A stretch of DNA of 64,000 nucleotides, taken from NCBI RefSeq assembly GCF_014648815.1, contig NZ_BMRV01000021.1, forward strand, positions 50,699 through 114,698, given 5' to 3'. The notes beneath the pieces are model-generated. The model saw nothing but the letters and a program-made list of their open reading frames with translations, searched no databases and was not told the origin of the DNA. How positions within the stretch are numbered: the stretch's first letter is position 1; each line of letters begins with the position of its first letter. Below are positions 33,090 through 43,456 of this stretch, in pieces. Source of the stretch: Streptomyces flaveolus (lineage in GTDB: Bacteria > Actinomycetota > Actinomycetes > Streptomycetales > Streptomycetaceae). The position numbers and the translations under genes were made by a program.

Positions 33090-34031
33090 ATGGCCGCGAA
33101 CAACCGCCGCATGTCCGGCAAGAAGGGCGCGCAGGTCGGCAGCGGCGGCAAGCGACGCCGGGGCCTGGAAGGCAAGGGGCCGACGCCTCCCGCCGAGATG
33201 CGCAAGGGGCACGCCAAGCAGCGCGCCGCGAACGCGAAGGCCCGCCGTGCCACGGGGCGCCCCCAGCAGCGACGCGGGGGCGGCCGGTCGACGTCCGAAC
33301 TCGTCGTCGGCCGCAACCCCGTCTACGAGGCCCTGCGCGAGGGCGTGCCCGCCACGACGCTCTACGTCCAGCAGTTCATCGACAACGACGAGCGGGTGCG
33401 CGAGGCGCTCCAGCTCGCGGCCGAGCGCGGCGGCATCAACCTCATGGAGGCGCCGCGGCCCGAACTGGACCGGATGACCAACGGGCTCAACCACCAGGGT
33501 CTCGTCCTCCAGGTCCCGCCGTACGAGTACGCCCACCCCGAGGATCTGGTCGCCGCCGCCCACGACGAGGGCGCGGACCCGCTGATCGTCGCCCTCGACG
33601 GCGTGACCGACCCGCGCAACCTCGGCGCCGTCGTCCGCTCCGTCTCCGCCTTCGGAGGCCACGGCGTCGTCGTGCCCGAGCGGCGCGCGGCCGGCATGAC
33701 CGCGGGCGCCTGGAAGACGTCCGCCGGTACGGCCGCCCGTACGCCGGTGGCCCGCGCCACCAACCTCACCCGGGCGCTGGAGTCGTACCAGAAGGCCGGG
33801 ATCACGGTCGTCGGCCTCGCTGCCGACGGCGAGGTCGAGCTCGGCGACCTGGACGCCCTGGGCGGGCCCGTGGTCATCGTCGTCGGCAGCGAGGGCAAGG
33901 GCCTGTCGCGCCTGGTCGGCGAGACCTGCGACTTCCGGGTGCGGATCCCGATGCCCGGTGGCGCCGAGTCGCTCAACGCCGGTGTGGCGGCGGGGATCGT
34001 GCTCTACGAGGCGGCGCGCCGACGCGCCTGA
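33090..34031 (+). CDS. rlmB: 23S rRNA (guanosine-2'-O-)-methyltransferase, RlmB/TrmH family
   Basis: 313 residues. A ~70-residue Lys/Arg-rich extension (KKGAQVGSGGKRRRG and similar) precedes the substrate-binding domain ELVVGRNPVYEALRE. The SPOUT knot motifs are DGVTDPRNLGAVVRSVSAF, VIVVGSEGKGLSRLV and IPMPGGAESLNAGVAAGIVL. The family 2'-O-methylates a guanosine in the 23S peptidyl-transferase region; close relatives include antibiotic-producer resistance methylases. A hairpin (34038-34070) ends the unit. Confidence 0.92.
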   Translation: MAANNRRMSGKKGAQVGSGGKRRRGLEGKGPTPPAEMRKGHAKQRAANAKARRATGRPQQRRGGGRSTSELVVGRNPVYEALREGVPATTLYVQQFIDNDERVREALQLAAERGGINLMEAPRPELDRMTNGLNHQGLVLQVPPYEYAHPEDLVAAAHDEGADPLIVALDGVTDPRNLGAVVRSVSAFGGHGVVVPERRAAGMTAGAWKTSAGTAARTPVARATNLTRALESYQKAGITVVGLAADGEVELGDLDALGGPVVIVVGSEGKGLSRLVGETCDFRVRIPMPGGAESLNAGVAAGIVLYEAARRRA

Positions 34032-34037
34032 CGGCGG

Positions 34038-34070
34038 TCGGGGGATCGCGCGTTCGATGCGGTCCCCCGA
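34038..34070 (+). terminator. terminator after rlmB
   Basis: A 12-bp stem TCGGGGGATCGC with GCGGTCCCCCGA (one G-U pair) and a nine-base loop, six bases after the stop codon. Confidence 0.75.
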
Positions 34071-34163
34071 ACGGGGCGTTCCGGGTGGCCCGGACAAGCT
34101 TGACGCGGTCCGGACAGATCCGGCGGGCCGAGGCAGTGTCCTAACGACACATCACTCGGTTAG

Positions 34164-35882
34164 ATGAGCGTGGACACCAGAACACCCCGCACACCCACGG
34201 GGGACCGCTCGTCGGGCTACGACGAAGCTCCCGCGCTGAGCATGGTGAAGGTGCCGAGCGATCCGGCCCAGGTCATCGTCAATCACGCCAGCTTCCGCGT
34301 GCAGCTCGGTGCCTCCGCGCGGCGGACCCGGTCCCCGCGGATCGCGCGGCACTTGAGCGCCACCCAGGACACCGCCCGCATGCCCGTCGCCGGCACGGGG
34401 GTCCCCACGCCCGCCCGGCGCCGCCCCGTCGTCTGGAGCGGCCGGTCCGACCCGGACGACACCGGCGCCCACCGACTGCTCCAGGCAGTGCGGGCCGGAG
34501 CGGGCCGTCACACCGAGGACCCGCTCGCCGACGCCGGCGCCACCCAGGTCATCCCGCGCGTCGGCGAGGGCGGGCGCCCCGGCTACGACCCGTACGACGA
34601 CTTCGACGACGGGCCCGACACCCAGCCCCTCGAGGCCCCACTCGTCGGCGCCCAGCGCGGCCCCGTCCGCGACGGCACCCGGCTGCTGCCCGCCATGCGC
34701 ACCGTCGGCAGCGCCTACGACGAACCCGCTTACGGCGAACCCGCCTACGGCGACGACGACTTCGGCCCGTCCCCCGCCGGTCACGACTACGGCGACGGCA
34801 CGGACACGGAACCGCGCACCAGGCGTCACGCCGACGATCCGGCACGGCACGCCTACTACCCCGGACGCCGCATCAACCTCGGCGTGGTGCTGCTGCCCCT
34901 GCGCGTCTTCCTCGGCTTCATCTCCGTCTACGCCGGCATGGGCAAGCTCTGCGACCCCGTCTACTTCGACGGCGGCGAGCGCGGGTCCATGGTCAAGTGG
35001 CTCAACACCCTGCACCCCTGGGACGTCGCCGAACCGCTGCGCCAGTTCGCCCTGGAGCACCCCGTCGGGTCCGGCCTGGTCATCGCCTTCCTCCAGGTCA
35101 TCGTGGGCGTCCTGACCGTCCTGGGCTGCTGGCAGCGCGTCGCCGCCGTCATCGGCGCGATCCTGTCCGCCGCGCTCCTGGTCACCGTCAGCTGGAAGAG
35201 CACCCCGGTCTACGACGCGCCCGACATCATCTACCTCGCCGCCTGGTCCCCGCTGATCATCGCCGGCGCGCCCGTCTACTCCGTGGACGGCCGTCTCGCC
35301 GGCGGTGCCTGGCGCCGCCTCGGCCCCCGCGCCGACATCTGGGACCTGCGCCGCTACGTGCTGCGCCGCGGCGCCCTCATCACCTTCCTCGTCGCCGGCG
35401 TCACCCTCCTCGTCGGCTCGCTGCTCGGCGGTGCCGTACGCGACGCCGACCGCGTGGTCGTGCCCGGACCCGGCGAGGGCCCGCGCAACGAACTCCCCGG
35501 CTCCCCGCTTCCCCAGGAGCCCGGCGAGCGGAAGGAGAAGACGCCGGAGGCCTCCTCCTCCGCATCCACCGAGGGCGCCACCGCCGGCGCGGCCACGCCC
35601 TCCGAGGGCGAGGAGACCACGCCGGGCGCGACCGGCGACAGCGGCACCACCCCCGGCGGCGCCCCCAGCCAGACCCAGGGCACCACGGGTCAGGCCCCGC
35701 CGCAGCGGACCTCCCCGGCCGGAGAGGCCCCGAGCACCACCGCGGGTCCGACCTCCGGCGGCACCGCCACCGGGGGCAGCGGGGACGGCTCCACCGGCTC
35801 CACCGGAAGCGGCGACGGCGACGGCGGCTCCTCCTCCACGGGCCAGCCGGGCGGCCGTCTGGTGGGCGGTCTCCTGGGCTAG
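34164..35882 (+). CDS. DoxX-family membrane protein with long disordered ends
   Basis: 572 residues. Residues ~1-230 are polar and disordered, with short repeats (YDEPAYGEPAYGDDDFG). The core ~235-440 is a DoxX domain: VLLPLRVFLGFISVYAGMGK, FLQVIVGVLTVLGCWQRVAA, VSWKSTPVYDAPDIIYLAAW. One more membrane segment follows, and the last ~110 residues are Ser/Thr/Gly-rich, probably extracellular. DoxX proteins in mycobacteria form a membrane oxidoreductase complex with SodA and SseA; such partners are not adjacent here. The ATG has no clear ribosome site. Confidence 0.8.
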   Translation: MSVDTRTPRTPTGDRSSGYDEAPALSMVKVPSDPAQVIVNHASFRVQLGASARRTRSPRIARHLSATQDTARMPVAGTGVPTPARRRPVVWSGRSDPDDTGAHRLLQAVRAGAGRHTEDPLADAGATQVIPRVGEGGRPGYDPYDDFDDGPDTQPLEAPLVGAQRGPVRDGTRLLPAMRTVGSAYDEPAYGEPAYGDDDFGPSPAGHDYGDGTDTEPRTRRHADDPARHAYYPGRRINLGVVLLPLRVFLGFISVYAGMGKLCDPVYFDGGERGSMVKWLNTLHPWDVAEPLRQFALEHPVGSGLVIAFLQVIVGVLTVLGCWQRVAAVIGAILSAALLVTVSWKSTPVYDAPDIIYLAAWSPLIIAGAPVYSVDGRLAGGAWRRLGPRADIWDLRRYVLRRGALITFLVAGVTLLVGSLLGGAVRDADRVVVPGPGEGPRNELPGSPLPQEPGERKEKTPEASSSASTEGATAGAATPSEGEETTPGATGDSGTTPGGAPSQTQGTTGQAPPQRTSPAGEAPSTTAGPTSGGTATGGSGDGSTGSTGSGDGDGGSSSTGQPGGRLVGGLLG

Positions 35883-35917
35883 GCCGGGGCCGCCGCGCCA
35901 GCCCAGGGCGCGTACGA

Positions 35918-35954
35918 CGACGGGTCCCGCACGGATGACGTGCGGGACCCGTCG
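35918..35954 (+). terminator. terminator after the DoxX gene
   Basis: CGACGGGTCCCGCAC and its complement form a 15-bp perfect stem around a seven-base loop. Confidence 0.88.
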
Positions 35955-35984
35955 CCGTGGGGGCTCAGCGGCTCGCCGGCGCGC

Positions 35985-36318
35985 AGGAGGGCGTGGTCCC
36001 GACCCCGGCCGGGCCCCGCACCCACTGGGAGCGGCACGCCCGCTTCCCCGAGTAGGCCCAGTTCCCCGGTGGCTGGCTCTCGCAGGACATGCCGGGCGGG
36101 TTCCCGGACCATGTCGCGGCCGTACGCGACTGCACCGCCACCACGGACCCGCAACTGGTCGCCCGCCTCACGCTTCGCAATGGCGGAGCTGGGGATGGAC
36201 GTCGACCCGCCGCCGCCGTACTCTCCGAGCGGCTGGCTGGCCCACCTCGCGGAGGGGCTGGCCGGAAGGGCCGACCACGGACCCGGGCCGGCCGGTCCTC
36301 GGAATGGGCGCAGCTGAG
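35985..36318 (+). pseudogene. decayed reading frame in the gap between the DoxX and nucleotidyltransferase genes
   Basis: The plus strand holds two coding-like stretches in different frames. One reads THWERHARFPE, a TAG stop at ~36052, then AQFPGGWLSQDMPGG and DCTATTDPQLVARLT. The other, from ~36178, reads MAELGMDVDPPPPYSPSGWL and LAHLAEGLAG. A stop and a frameshift would be needed to join them. On the minus strand a frame at 35965-36360 also reads protein-like with four Cys (MSCESQPPGNWAYSGKRACR), so the coding strand is not certain. No family is recognised. Confidence 0.35.
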
Positions 36319-36424
36319 CTGCGGTGTGACCGTGAAGGCGGCGCCTGCGGCGCTGGGCACGGAACGTCGCTCGCACGGCGGGACGGTGAGGTGGCAGCGA
36401 CCGCTTCCGTAGCCGGCGGGCCGC

Positions 36425-37162
36425 TCAGCGGCCGGCCAGGGCCGCCAGTTCGCGGGCCGCCTCCGTCAGGTCCTTCGCGGTGTCGATCGCCCGCCAGTAG
36501 GAGCCTTGCGGGATCGGGAAGCCGGCCAGCCGGTGCTCGCGGGCCAGCCGCGGGAACGTCGTCCGCTCGTGGTCACCGCGCTCCGGGAGCATCTCGGCGA
36601 AGGCGGGCGAGAAGACGTAGACGCCCGCGTTGATCTCGAAGGTCGACGGGGGCGCCTCTATGAAGTCCGTGATGTGCCCGAAGCCGTCCGTCTGCACGGC
36701 GCCCCAGGGCAGCCGGGGACGGGCCAGGGCGAGGGTCGCGACGGCGTCCCGCTCGGTGTGGAAGTCCGCCATGTCGCGCAGGGAGAAACGCGTCCAGATG
36801 TCGCCGTTGGTGGCGTACCAGGGCCGGTCCGGGTGGGGGAGACGCGCGGCGGCGTACTTGAGGCCGCCGCCGCGGCCGAGGGGCTCGGGCTCCACCACGG
36901 TGGTGACGGAGAGCGGCAGGTCGGCGGTCTCCAGCCACTTCTGGAGCACTTCGGCGAGGTGGCCGCACGAGACCACCACGTCGGTCACGCCCTCCTCGGC
37001 GAGCCAGGCGAGCTGATGGCCGATGATCGGGGTTCCGGTGCCCGGGATCTCGACCATCGGCTTGGGCCGGTCGTCGGTGTACGGGCGCAGGCGGGAACCC
37101 TGTCCGCCGGCCAGGACGACGGCTTGAACGGGGCGGCGGGACGCGGCGTTCGGATCGGTCAT
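36425..37162 (-). CDS. sugar-phosphate nucleotidyltransferase-like protein
   Basis: 245 residues. The nucleotide-binding signature VVLAGGQGSRLRPYTDDRPK and the Asp in ATNGDIWTRF are intact, as are EPEPLGRGGGLKYAA and NAGVYVFSP. It resembles mannose-1-phosphate guanylyl- or glucose-1-phosphate transferases but lacks the C-terminal left-handed beta-helix; activity is likely, the sugar unknown. The ATG is seven bases after TACAGT on this strand, a leaderless start. Confidence 0.85.
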   Translation of the reverse strand: MTDPNAASRRPVQAVVLAGGQGSRLRPYTDDRPKPMVEIPGTGTPIIGHQLAWLAEEGVTDVVVSCGHLAEVLQKWLETADLPLSVTTVVEPEPLGRGGGLKYAAARLPHPDRPWYATNGDIWTRFSLRDMADFHTERDAVATLALARPRLPWGAVQTDGFGHITDFIEAPPSTFEINAGVYVFSPAFAEMLPERGDHERTTFPRLAREHRLAGFPIPQGSYWRAIDTAKDLTEAARELAALAGR

Positions 37163-37220
37163 GACCCGAACTGTACGTGGCGTCCCGTCGGCCCCGTGGG
37201 GGTGCTCGGCCGTGGGGCGC

Positions 37221-37688
37221 TCAGCGGTGCGCGGCCAGCACGCCCGAGGCGAAGGCGGTGTCGCAGACGGGGCGCGCGTACGACTGGGCGCGCGTCGGGC
37301 CGTAGACCTTGACGGCCGCGCGGCCGAGGGCGCGGGCGATGGACGCGCAGTGCTTGGCCAGCGACGGGCGCTCGTCGACGGCCTGCTGGAGGTGAGTGAG
37401 GGCCACGCCCGGGTCCTCCTCCTGAAGCTCGGTCAGCAGCCGGTCGCGCAGCACCTCGTGCGGAGCGCGGGCCGCGGCGCGCGAGGAGGCCCCGGCGGCG
37501 GAGGCGTCGGACGCGGTGAGCACCGAGTTCGAGGGATCCCCCGACCAGTTGACCCGGGTGACCGCGAGGGTCCCGGAGAGCACCAGGACGACGGGCAGGA
37601 CGAAGGCGAGAGAACGGCCGATCCGGCGGGCGGGGCCCCGGCCGCTTCGCGTCTGCTGGGTGGCGGAGTGCTTCACGGAGTGCTTCAC
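37221..37688 (-). CDS. membrane-anchored or secreted small helical protein
   Basis: 155 residues: a basic N-terminus, one hydrophobic segment (SLAFVLPVVLVLSGTLAV), then a helical extracytoplasmic domain with two Cys (KHCASIARALG and ARPVCDTAFAS). Not a recognised family to me. TACCCT lies seven bases before the GTG at 37688, supporting a leaderless start. The C-terminal CDTAFAS end resembles small Streptomyces exported proteins of unknown role. Confidence 0.7.
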   Translation of the reverse strand: MKHSVKHSATQQTRSGRGPARRIGRSLAFVLPVVLVLSGTLAVTRVNWSGDPSNSVLTASDASAAGASSRAAARAPHEVLRDRLLTELQEEDPGVALTHLQQAVDERPSLAKHCASIARALGRAAVKVYGPTRAQSYARPVCDTAFASGVLAAHR

Positions 37689-37828
37689 GCGAGTGAGGGT
37701 AGCGCCCGGTGATGATTTGGCGACATTTAGTCACCGGTTCGGGTGACATAGCAAGGCCCGAAAATGGGTAAGGCGTTGACGCACACTGCTCGAAACGTCC
37801 GTTGTGCCGGGGTATTTGTCGACAACGA

Positions 37829-37860
37829 AAAGGGCCCCGCAGCAGGTTGCGGGGCCCTTC
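37829..37860 (-). terminator. terminator of msiK
   Basis: AAGGGCCCCGCA and its complement around GCAGGT, with A/T runs on both flanks, 67 bases after the msiK stop. Confidence 0.88.
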
Positions 37861-37926
37861 TCGTCACTGCGGGGGGAATTCACCCGTGCCGGGGACGTCC
37901 GCCCCCGGCACACACCGGTCGGGTCC

Positions 37927-39063
<1,137 letters not shown>

Positions 39064-39122
39064 GATGAATGGGCCCCCTTCTACCGGCAGGAACGTGCCG
39101 GACGATCCGTTGTAGGAAGGTG

Positions 39123-39138
39123 GTTGGTGTAGTCCACG
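39123..39138 (-). promoter_or_regulatory. candidate DasR-response element upstream of msiK
   Basis: GTTGGTGTAGTCCACG matches 11 of 16 positions of the dre consensus A(G/C)TGGTCTAGACCA(G/C)T, including TGGT-TAG-CCAC. The site lies between msiK and the divergent tRNA gene. DasR is the GlcNAc-responsive GntR repressor of Streptomyces; binding here is inferred. Confidence 0.5.
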
Positions 39139-39287
39139 CGGGTGAACTGGCTCAGGACGGTACCCGGCGTTCATGTGATCTGTCAGTACCTGTGGCCCTG
39201 TGAACTTCGCCGAAATTTTCGAATCCCATCGTTCACCGGCTCTGTGTACAGTGGAGCAGCCTCCGCGCGCGCCGCCGCGCGATGCCT

Positions 39288-39361
39288 GCCTCCTTAGCTC
39301 AGCTGGTCAGAGCGCCGCTCTTGTAAAGCGAAGGTCGTCGGTTCGAATCCGACAGGGGGCT
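39288..39361 (+). tRNA. tRNA-Thr (anticodon UGU)
   Basis: 74 bases fold as a cloverleaf: acceptor GCCTCCT/AGGGGGC, D arm GCTC/GAGC, anticodon arm with loop CTTGTAA, T arm GTCGG-TTCGAAT-CCGAC. The anticodon TGT at 39322-39324 reads ACA, a rare codon at this GC content. The outer pair of the anticodon stem is a C-A mismatch. A TACAGT at 39247 could be its -10 box. A strong terminator follows. Confidence 0.95.
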
Positions 39362-39370
39362 CGGTGACGG

Positions 39371-39403
39371 AACGGCCCCCGCCTGCGACAGGCGGGGGCC
39401 GTT
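39371..39403. terminator. terminator shared by the tRNA and a convergent kinase gene
   Basis: AACGGCCCCCGCCTG-CGA-CAGGCGGGGGCCGTT: a perfect 15-bp stem with a three-base loop. Confidence 0.92.
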
Positions 39404-39426
39404 GTCGTGTTCCGGTGCCGGGCCGC

Positions 39427-40305
39427 TCACGTCCGCAGCAGGCGTCCGATCTCCAGTTGCTCCGCCTCCAGCGGGTCGCCGTCCTCCACGTTCCACAGGA
39501 GGTTCTGCAGGACGCGGCCGAGGGACCAGGCGCGGGCCCGTCCGCGGTCCAGGCCGAGGATGTCGGTCAGGGCGTCGAAGCGCCACCGGGTCTCGGCCGG
39601 GTCGTAGCGGTTGTCGAGGGCGGGGAGGAGGTCGAAGCCGGGGTCGCCGGCCAGCGGTTTGGGGTCGATGGCGAGCCAGGGGGCGCGGTCGCAGGCGAGG
39701 ACGTTCTCGTAGTGCAGGTCCCAGTGCAGCAGCCGGTCGCCGGGCTCGCCGGCGACCTCGCGCACGGCGGCGGCGCAGTCGGTGACCAGGCGGCGGGCCT
39801 CGGGGTCGGGGATGCGGGCCAGGGCCCAGGGCGTCCGCTCCAGCATGGCCCGCGCGATGTCGTCTAGGCTCCGCAGGCCGGGCGGAGCGGGCGTGGCGGT
39901 GAGGCGGGCGAGCAGCCGGGCGACGACGAGGACCGCCGCGCGGGAGTCCTCGACGTGGCCGAGCGTGCGGGTCGGGTCGAGGCGCTCCAGCAGCATGGTG
40001 CCGGTGGCGGGATCGTGGTCGAGCAGGCGTACCGCCCCGTCGCCGTCCCACAGGCGCAGGGCGAGGGGCTCGCCCGCCGTCTCCTCGTCGAGGATCTGGA
40101 GCTTGAGCGCGGCCGGTGTGCCGTCGCCGCGGACGACGGGCAGCACCAGGGCCGCCCAGCCGTGCATCGGGGGACCGTCGAGGCGCAGTCGCCAGCGGTC
40201 CAGGAAGCCGGCGGCCAGCTCGGGCAGGGCGTCGATGAAGGCGCGGCCCGCTTCCCCGTTGTACTTCGCCTGGGATGCCGCGAGGGCGTCCGGAACGTCG
40301 ATCAC
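39427..40305 (-). CDS. aminoglycoside/hydroxyurea resistance-type kinase
   Basis: 292 residues of the APH_6/hur branch. The catalytic loop is LLHWDLHYENVLAC and the metal loop AIDPKPLAGDPGFDLLPAL. It resembles streptomycin 6-phosphotransferases and the hydroxyurea-phosphorylating Hur protein by motif; many chromosomal Streptomyces members confer no tested resistance. Start GTG 40305 follows TACCGT by eight bases. It is divergent from the FAD oxidoreductase gene. Confidence 0.82.
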   Translation of the reverse strand: MIDVPDALAASQAKYNGEAGRAFIDALPELAAGFLDRWRLRLDGPPMHGWAALVLPVVRGDGTPAALKLQILDEETAGEPLALRLWDGDGAVRLLDHDPATGTMLLERLDPTRTLGHVEDSRAAVLVVARLLARLTATPAPPGLRSLDDIARAMLERTPWALARIPDPEARRLVTDCAAAVREVAGEPGDRLLHWDLHYENVLACDRAPWLAIDPKPLAGDPGFDLLPALDNRYDPAETRWRFDALTDILGLDRGRARAWSLGRVLQNLLWNVEDGDPLEAEQLEIGRLLRT

Positions 40306-40436
40306 GTCCGGTGACGGTACCGGCGGGCGGCGGCGCGGTCAGGTGCTTTTCGTGCTCAGCGGGAGCGCCGCGGGCGTCGCAATTCAACGGAATCCGAAGC
40401 AGACAGCGGCCCTTCACCAGGGCTAACGTCCTGCCC

Positions 40437-41843
40437 ATGAGCAGCCCGAGCAGCGGCGTCGTGAACGGTGGCATCTCCTACTGGTACGCGGACGACGGTC
40501 TCCCGGCGGTGCGGGAGCCGCTCGCCGGGGACGCGTCGGCGGACGTGGTGATCGTCGGGGGTGGTTACACCGGACTGTGGACGGCGTACTACCTCAAGAA
40601 GGCGGCGCCGTCCCTGCGGATCACGGTCCTGGAGCAGAGGTTCTGCGGTTACGGCGCCTCCGGCCGCAACGGCGGCTGGCTGTACAACGGCATCGCGGGC
40701 CGCGACCGGTACGCGAAGCTGCACGGCCACGAGGCGGCGGTGCGGCTGCAGCGGGCGATGAACGACACCGTGGACGAGGTGATCCGGGCGGCCGCGGAGG
40801 AGGGCATCGACGCCGACGTCCACAAGGGCGGGGTGCTGGAAGTGGCGTGCACGCCCGCGCAGGCGGCCCGGCTGAAAGCGTTCCACGAGGCCGAGCTGGC
40901 GTTCGGCGAGAAGGACCGGGAGCTGTACGGGGCCCGGGAGACGGCGGAGCGGATCAGGGTGGCGGGCGCCGTCGGTTCGACATGGACGCCGCACGGGGCG
41001 CGGCTGCATCCCGTGAAGCTGGTGAAGGGACTCGCGGCGGCCGTCGAGCGCCTCGGGGTGACGGTCCACGAGTCGACGCCGGTCACGGAGATCCGGCCCC
41101 GGCAGGCGGTGACGCCGTACGGCACCGTCCGGGCGCCCTACGTACTGCGCTGCACCGAGGGTTTCACCGCCTCGCTCAAGGGCCAGCGGCGGACCTGGCT
41201 GCCGATGAACTCCTCGATGATCACCACCGAGCCGCTCACCGACGAGCAGTGGGAGTCGGTGGGCTGGGCGGGCCGTCAGACCCTCGGCGACATGGCGCAC
41301 GCCTACATGTACGCGCAGCGCACCGCCGACGGCCGGATCGCGCTCGGCGGGCGCGGGGTGCCGTACCGCTTCGGTTCCCGCACCGACAACGACGGCTCCA
41401 CGCAGGCGGCGACCGTCGAGGCGTTGCGGGAGATCCTGGTCCGCTTCTTCCCCTCCCTGGCCGGGCTGCGGATCGAGCACGCCTGGTCGGGGGTGCTGGG
41501 GGTGCCGCGCGACTGGTGCGCGACCGTCACCCTGGACCGGTCGACGGGGCTGGGCTGGGCGGGCGGGTACGTCGGTTCCGGGGTGGCCACCGCCAACCTG
41601 GCCGGGCGCACCCTGGGAGACCTGGTGCGGCGGGACTCGGGTGAGGGCGGTGGCACCGAGCTGACCGGACTGCCGTGGGTGGGGCACCGGGTGCGCCGCT
41701 GGGAGCCGGAGCCGCTGCGCTGGCTGGGCGTGCAGGGCATGTACGCCGTGTACCGGGAGGCGGACCGGCGGGAGCGCACGACGCACCGCGCGTCGTCGTC
41801 CCGGCTGGCACTGCTGGCGGACCGGGTGGCGGGGCGCCACTGA
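40437..41843 (+). CDS. FAD-dependent amine oxidoreductase (DAO family)
   Basis: 468 residues. The dinucleotide motif VVIVGGGYTGLWTAYYL is near residue 33, and GYGASGRNGGW is the DAO/PuuB-type flavin-covering loop. The C-terminal FAD contact is AGGYVGSGVATANLAG. It resembles gamma-glutamylputrescine oxidase, but no puu genes are adjacent. TAACGT seven bases before the ATG indicates leaderless expression. Confidence 0.85.
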   Translation: MSSPSSGVVNGGISYWYADDGLPAVREPLAGDASADVVIVGGGYTGLWTAYYLKKAAPSLRITVLEQRFCGYGASGRNGGWLYNGIAGRDRYAKLHGHEAAVRLQRAMNDTVDEVIRAAAEEGIDADVHKGGVLEVACTPAQAARLKAFHEAELAFGEKDRELYGARETAERIRVAGAVGSTWTPHGARLHPVKLVKGLAAAVERLGVTVHESTPVTEIRPRQAVTPYGTVRAPYVLRCTEGFTASLKGQRRTWLPMNSSMITTEPLTDEQWESVGWAGRQTLGDMAHAYMYAQRTADGRIALGGRGVPYRFGSRTDNDGSTQAATVEALREILVRFFPSLAGLRIEHAWSGVLGVPRDWCATVTLDRSTGLGWAGGYVGSGVATANLAGRTLGDLVRRDSGEGGGTELTGLPWVGHRVRRWEPEPLRWLGVQGMYAVYREADRRERTTHRASSSRLALLADRVAGRH

Positions 41844-41886
41844 GCGCTCAGCGCCGCGGTGGGGGTGCGGGCGGCCCCTGGAGTCC

Positions 41887-43389
41887 TCAGCCCACCGGTT
41901 CCGGGACCGGGTGGTCGGCCGGGGTGCCGTGTTTCGGGGCCTTGGCCGTGACCATCAGGCCCGCGATCACGCCCGCCAGCAGCATGATGCCGGCGGCCAC
42001 CCAGATGGCGACCGTGTAGCCGTGGACGATGCCCTCCCTGATGATCTCCTCCCGCCGGGTCGGGTCGGTGAGGTGGGACGTGATCCAGGAGGCGCTGCTG
42101 CTGGTGGCGATGGTGTTGAGCAGTGCCGTGCCGATCGAGCCGCCCACCTGCTGCGAGGTGTTGACCGTCGCCGAGGTGACGCCGGAGTCCTGCGGGGCGA
42201 CACCGGCGGTGGCGGTGGAGAAGACCGGCATGAAGGTCAGGCCCATGCCGAGGCCCATCAGGAGCAGGGCGGGCAGGATCTCGGTGGTGTACTGCGAGTG
42301 CACGGTCATCTGCGTGAGGATCACCATGCCGCCGGAGGCGAGGAGCATGCCGGGGGCCATCAGCATGCGCGGGCCCACGCGGGGCAGCAGGCGGGCGGAG
42401 ATCTGGGTGGAGCCGATGACGATCGTGGCGGTCAACGGCAGGAACGCCAGGCCGGTCTGCACGGGGGAGTAGTCGAGGATGACCTGGAGGTAGTAGGTCA
42501 TGAACAGGAACAGCCCGAACATGCCGATGACGGCCAGCATCATCGTCAGGAAGCAGCCGGCGCGGTTGCGGTCGCGGATGATGTGCAGCGGCAGCAGGGG
42601 CACCGGCGCCCGGGTCTGCCACCACACGAAGATCCCCAGGAGGACGACGCCCGCGGCGAACAGCGCCAGGACGAGCGGGTCGGTCCAGCCGCGCGGCTGG
42701 GCCTCGCTGAAGCCGTAGACGAGTGCCACCAGGCCGCCGCAGCCGAGGACGACGCCCGGGACGTCGAGGCGGACGTCGGCGTGGCCGGGCCGGTCGCGGA
42801 GGAGGACCAGGGCGCCGGTCACGGCGACGACGGCGATGGGGATGTTGACGAACAGGCACCAGCGCCAGTTCAGGAACTCGGTGAGCACGCCGCCCACGAT
42901 GAAGCCGACGGCGGCGCCGCTGCCGGCCAGCGCGCCGTAGATGCCGAAGGCCTTCCCGCGTTCCTTGGGGTCGGTGAAGGTGGTCGTCAGCAGGGACAGC
43001 GCGGAGGGCGCGAGGACGGCGGCGAAGACGCCCTGCAGCGCTCGGGCGCCGAAGAGCATCGAGGGGCCGACGGCGGCGCCGCCGAGCGCGGAGGCGGCGG
43101 CGAAGCCGATCAGCCCGATGACGAAGGTGCGTTTGCGTCCCACGAGGTCGGCGATGCGTCCGCCGAGCAGCAGCAGACCGCCGAAGGCGAGGGTGTAGGC
43201 GGTGATCACCCACTGGCGGTTGGCGTCGGACATGCCCAGGTCGCGCTGCGCGGAGGGCAGCGCGATGTTCACGATCGTCGCGTCGAGGACGACCATCAGC
43301 TGGGCCAGGGCGATCACCACCAGCCCCCACCAGCGGCGGGGGTCGGCGTCCGCGGAGGCGGTTCCCTCACCTGTCCGGGTGGCACTCAT
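41887..43389 (-). CDS. DHA2-family (EmrB/QacA) drug exporter, 14 membrane segments
   Basis: 500 residues. Motif A GRIADLVGRKRTFV, the family motif D1 region LDATIVNIALP, and motif C in GALAGSGAAVGFIVGGVLTE are all present. DHA2 proteins exchange drugs for protons. No regulator is adjacent. It precedes the SoxR-box quinone reductase only in genome order: that gene starts at 44437 and runs toward it on the same strand, but its own start at 43389 has a separate spacer. Confidence 0.88.
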   Translation of the reverse strand: MSATRTGEGTASADADPRRWWGLVVIALAQLMVVLDATIVNIALPSAQRDLGMSDANRQWVITAYTLAFGGLLLLGGRIADLVGRKRTFVIGLIGFAAASALGGAAVGPSMLFGARALQGVFAAVLAPSALSLLTTTFTDPKERGKAFGIYGALAGSGAAVGFIVGGVLTEFLNWRWCLFVNIPIAVVAVTGALVLLRDRPGHADVRLDVPGVVLGCGGLVALVYGFSEAQPRGWTDPLVLALFAAGVVLLGIFVWWQTRAPVPLLPLHIIRDRNRAGCFLTMMLAVIGMFGLFLFMTYYLQVILDYSPVQTGLAFLPLTATIVIGSTQISARLLPRVGPRMLMAPGMLLASGGMVILTQMTVHSQYTTEILPALLLMGLGMGLTFMPVFSTATAGVAPQDSGVTSATVNTSQQVGGSIGTALLNTIATSSSASWITSHLTDPTRREEIIREGIVHGYTVAIWVAAGIMLLAGVIAGLMVTAKAPKHGTPADHPVPEPVG

Positions 43390-43456
43390 TGGGCCAGAAG
43401 ACCATGGATCGGGACGTATCGCATCCCGTTCCGGTCGTCCGTGGGACCGTCGCCGG

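Noticed and set aside
39427..40305. Calling the kinase a proven antibiotic-resistance gene
   Set aside because: Motifs support the fold only; chromosomal relatives often have other substrates.
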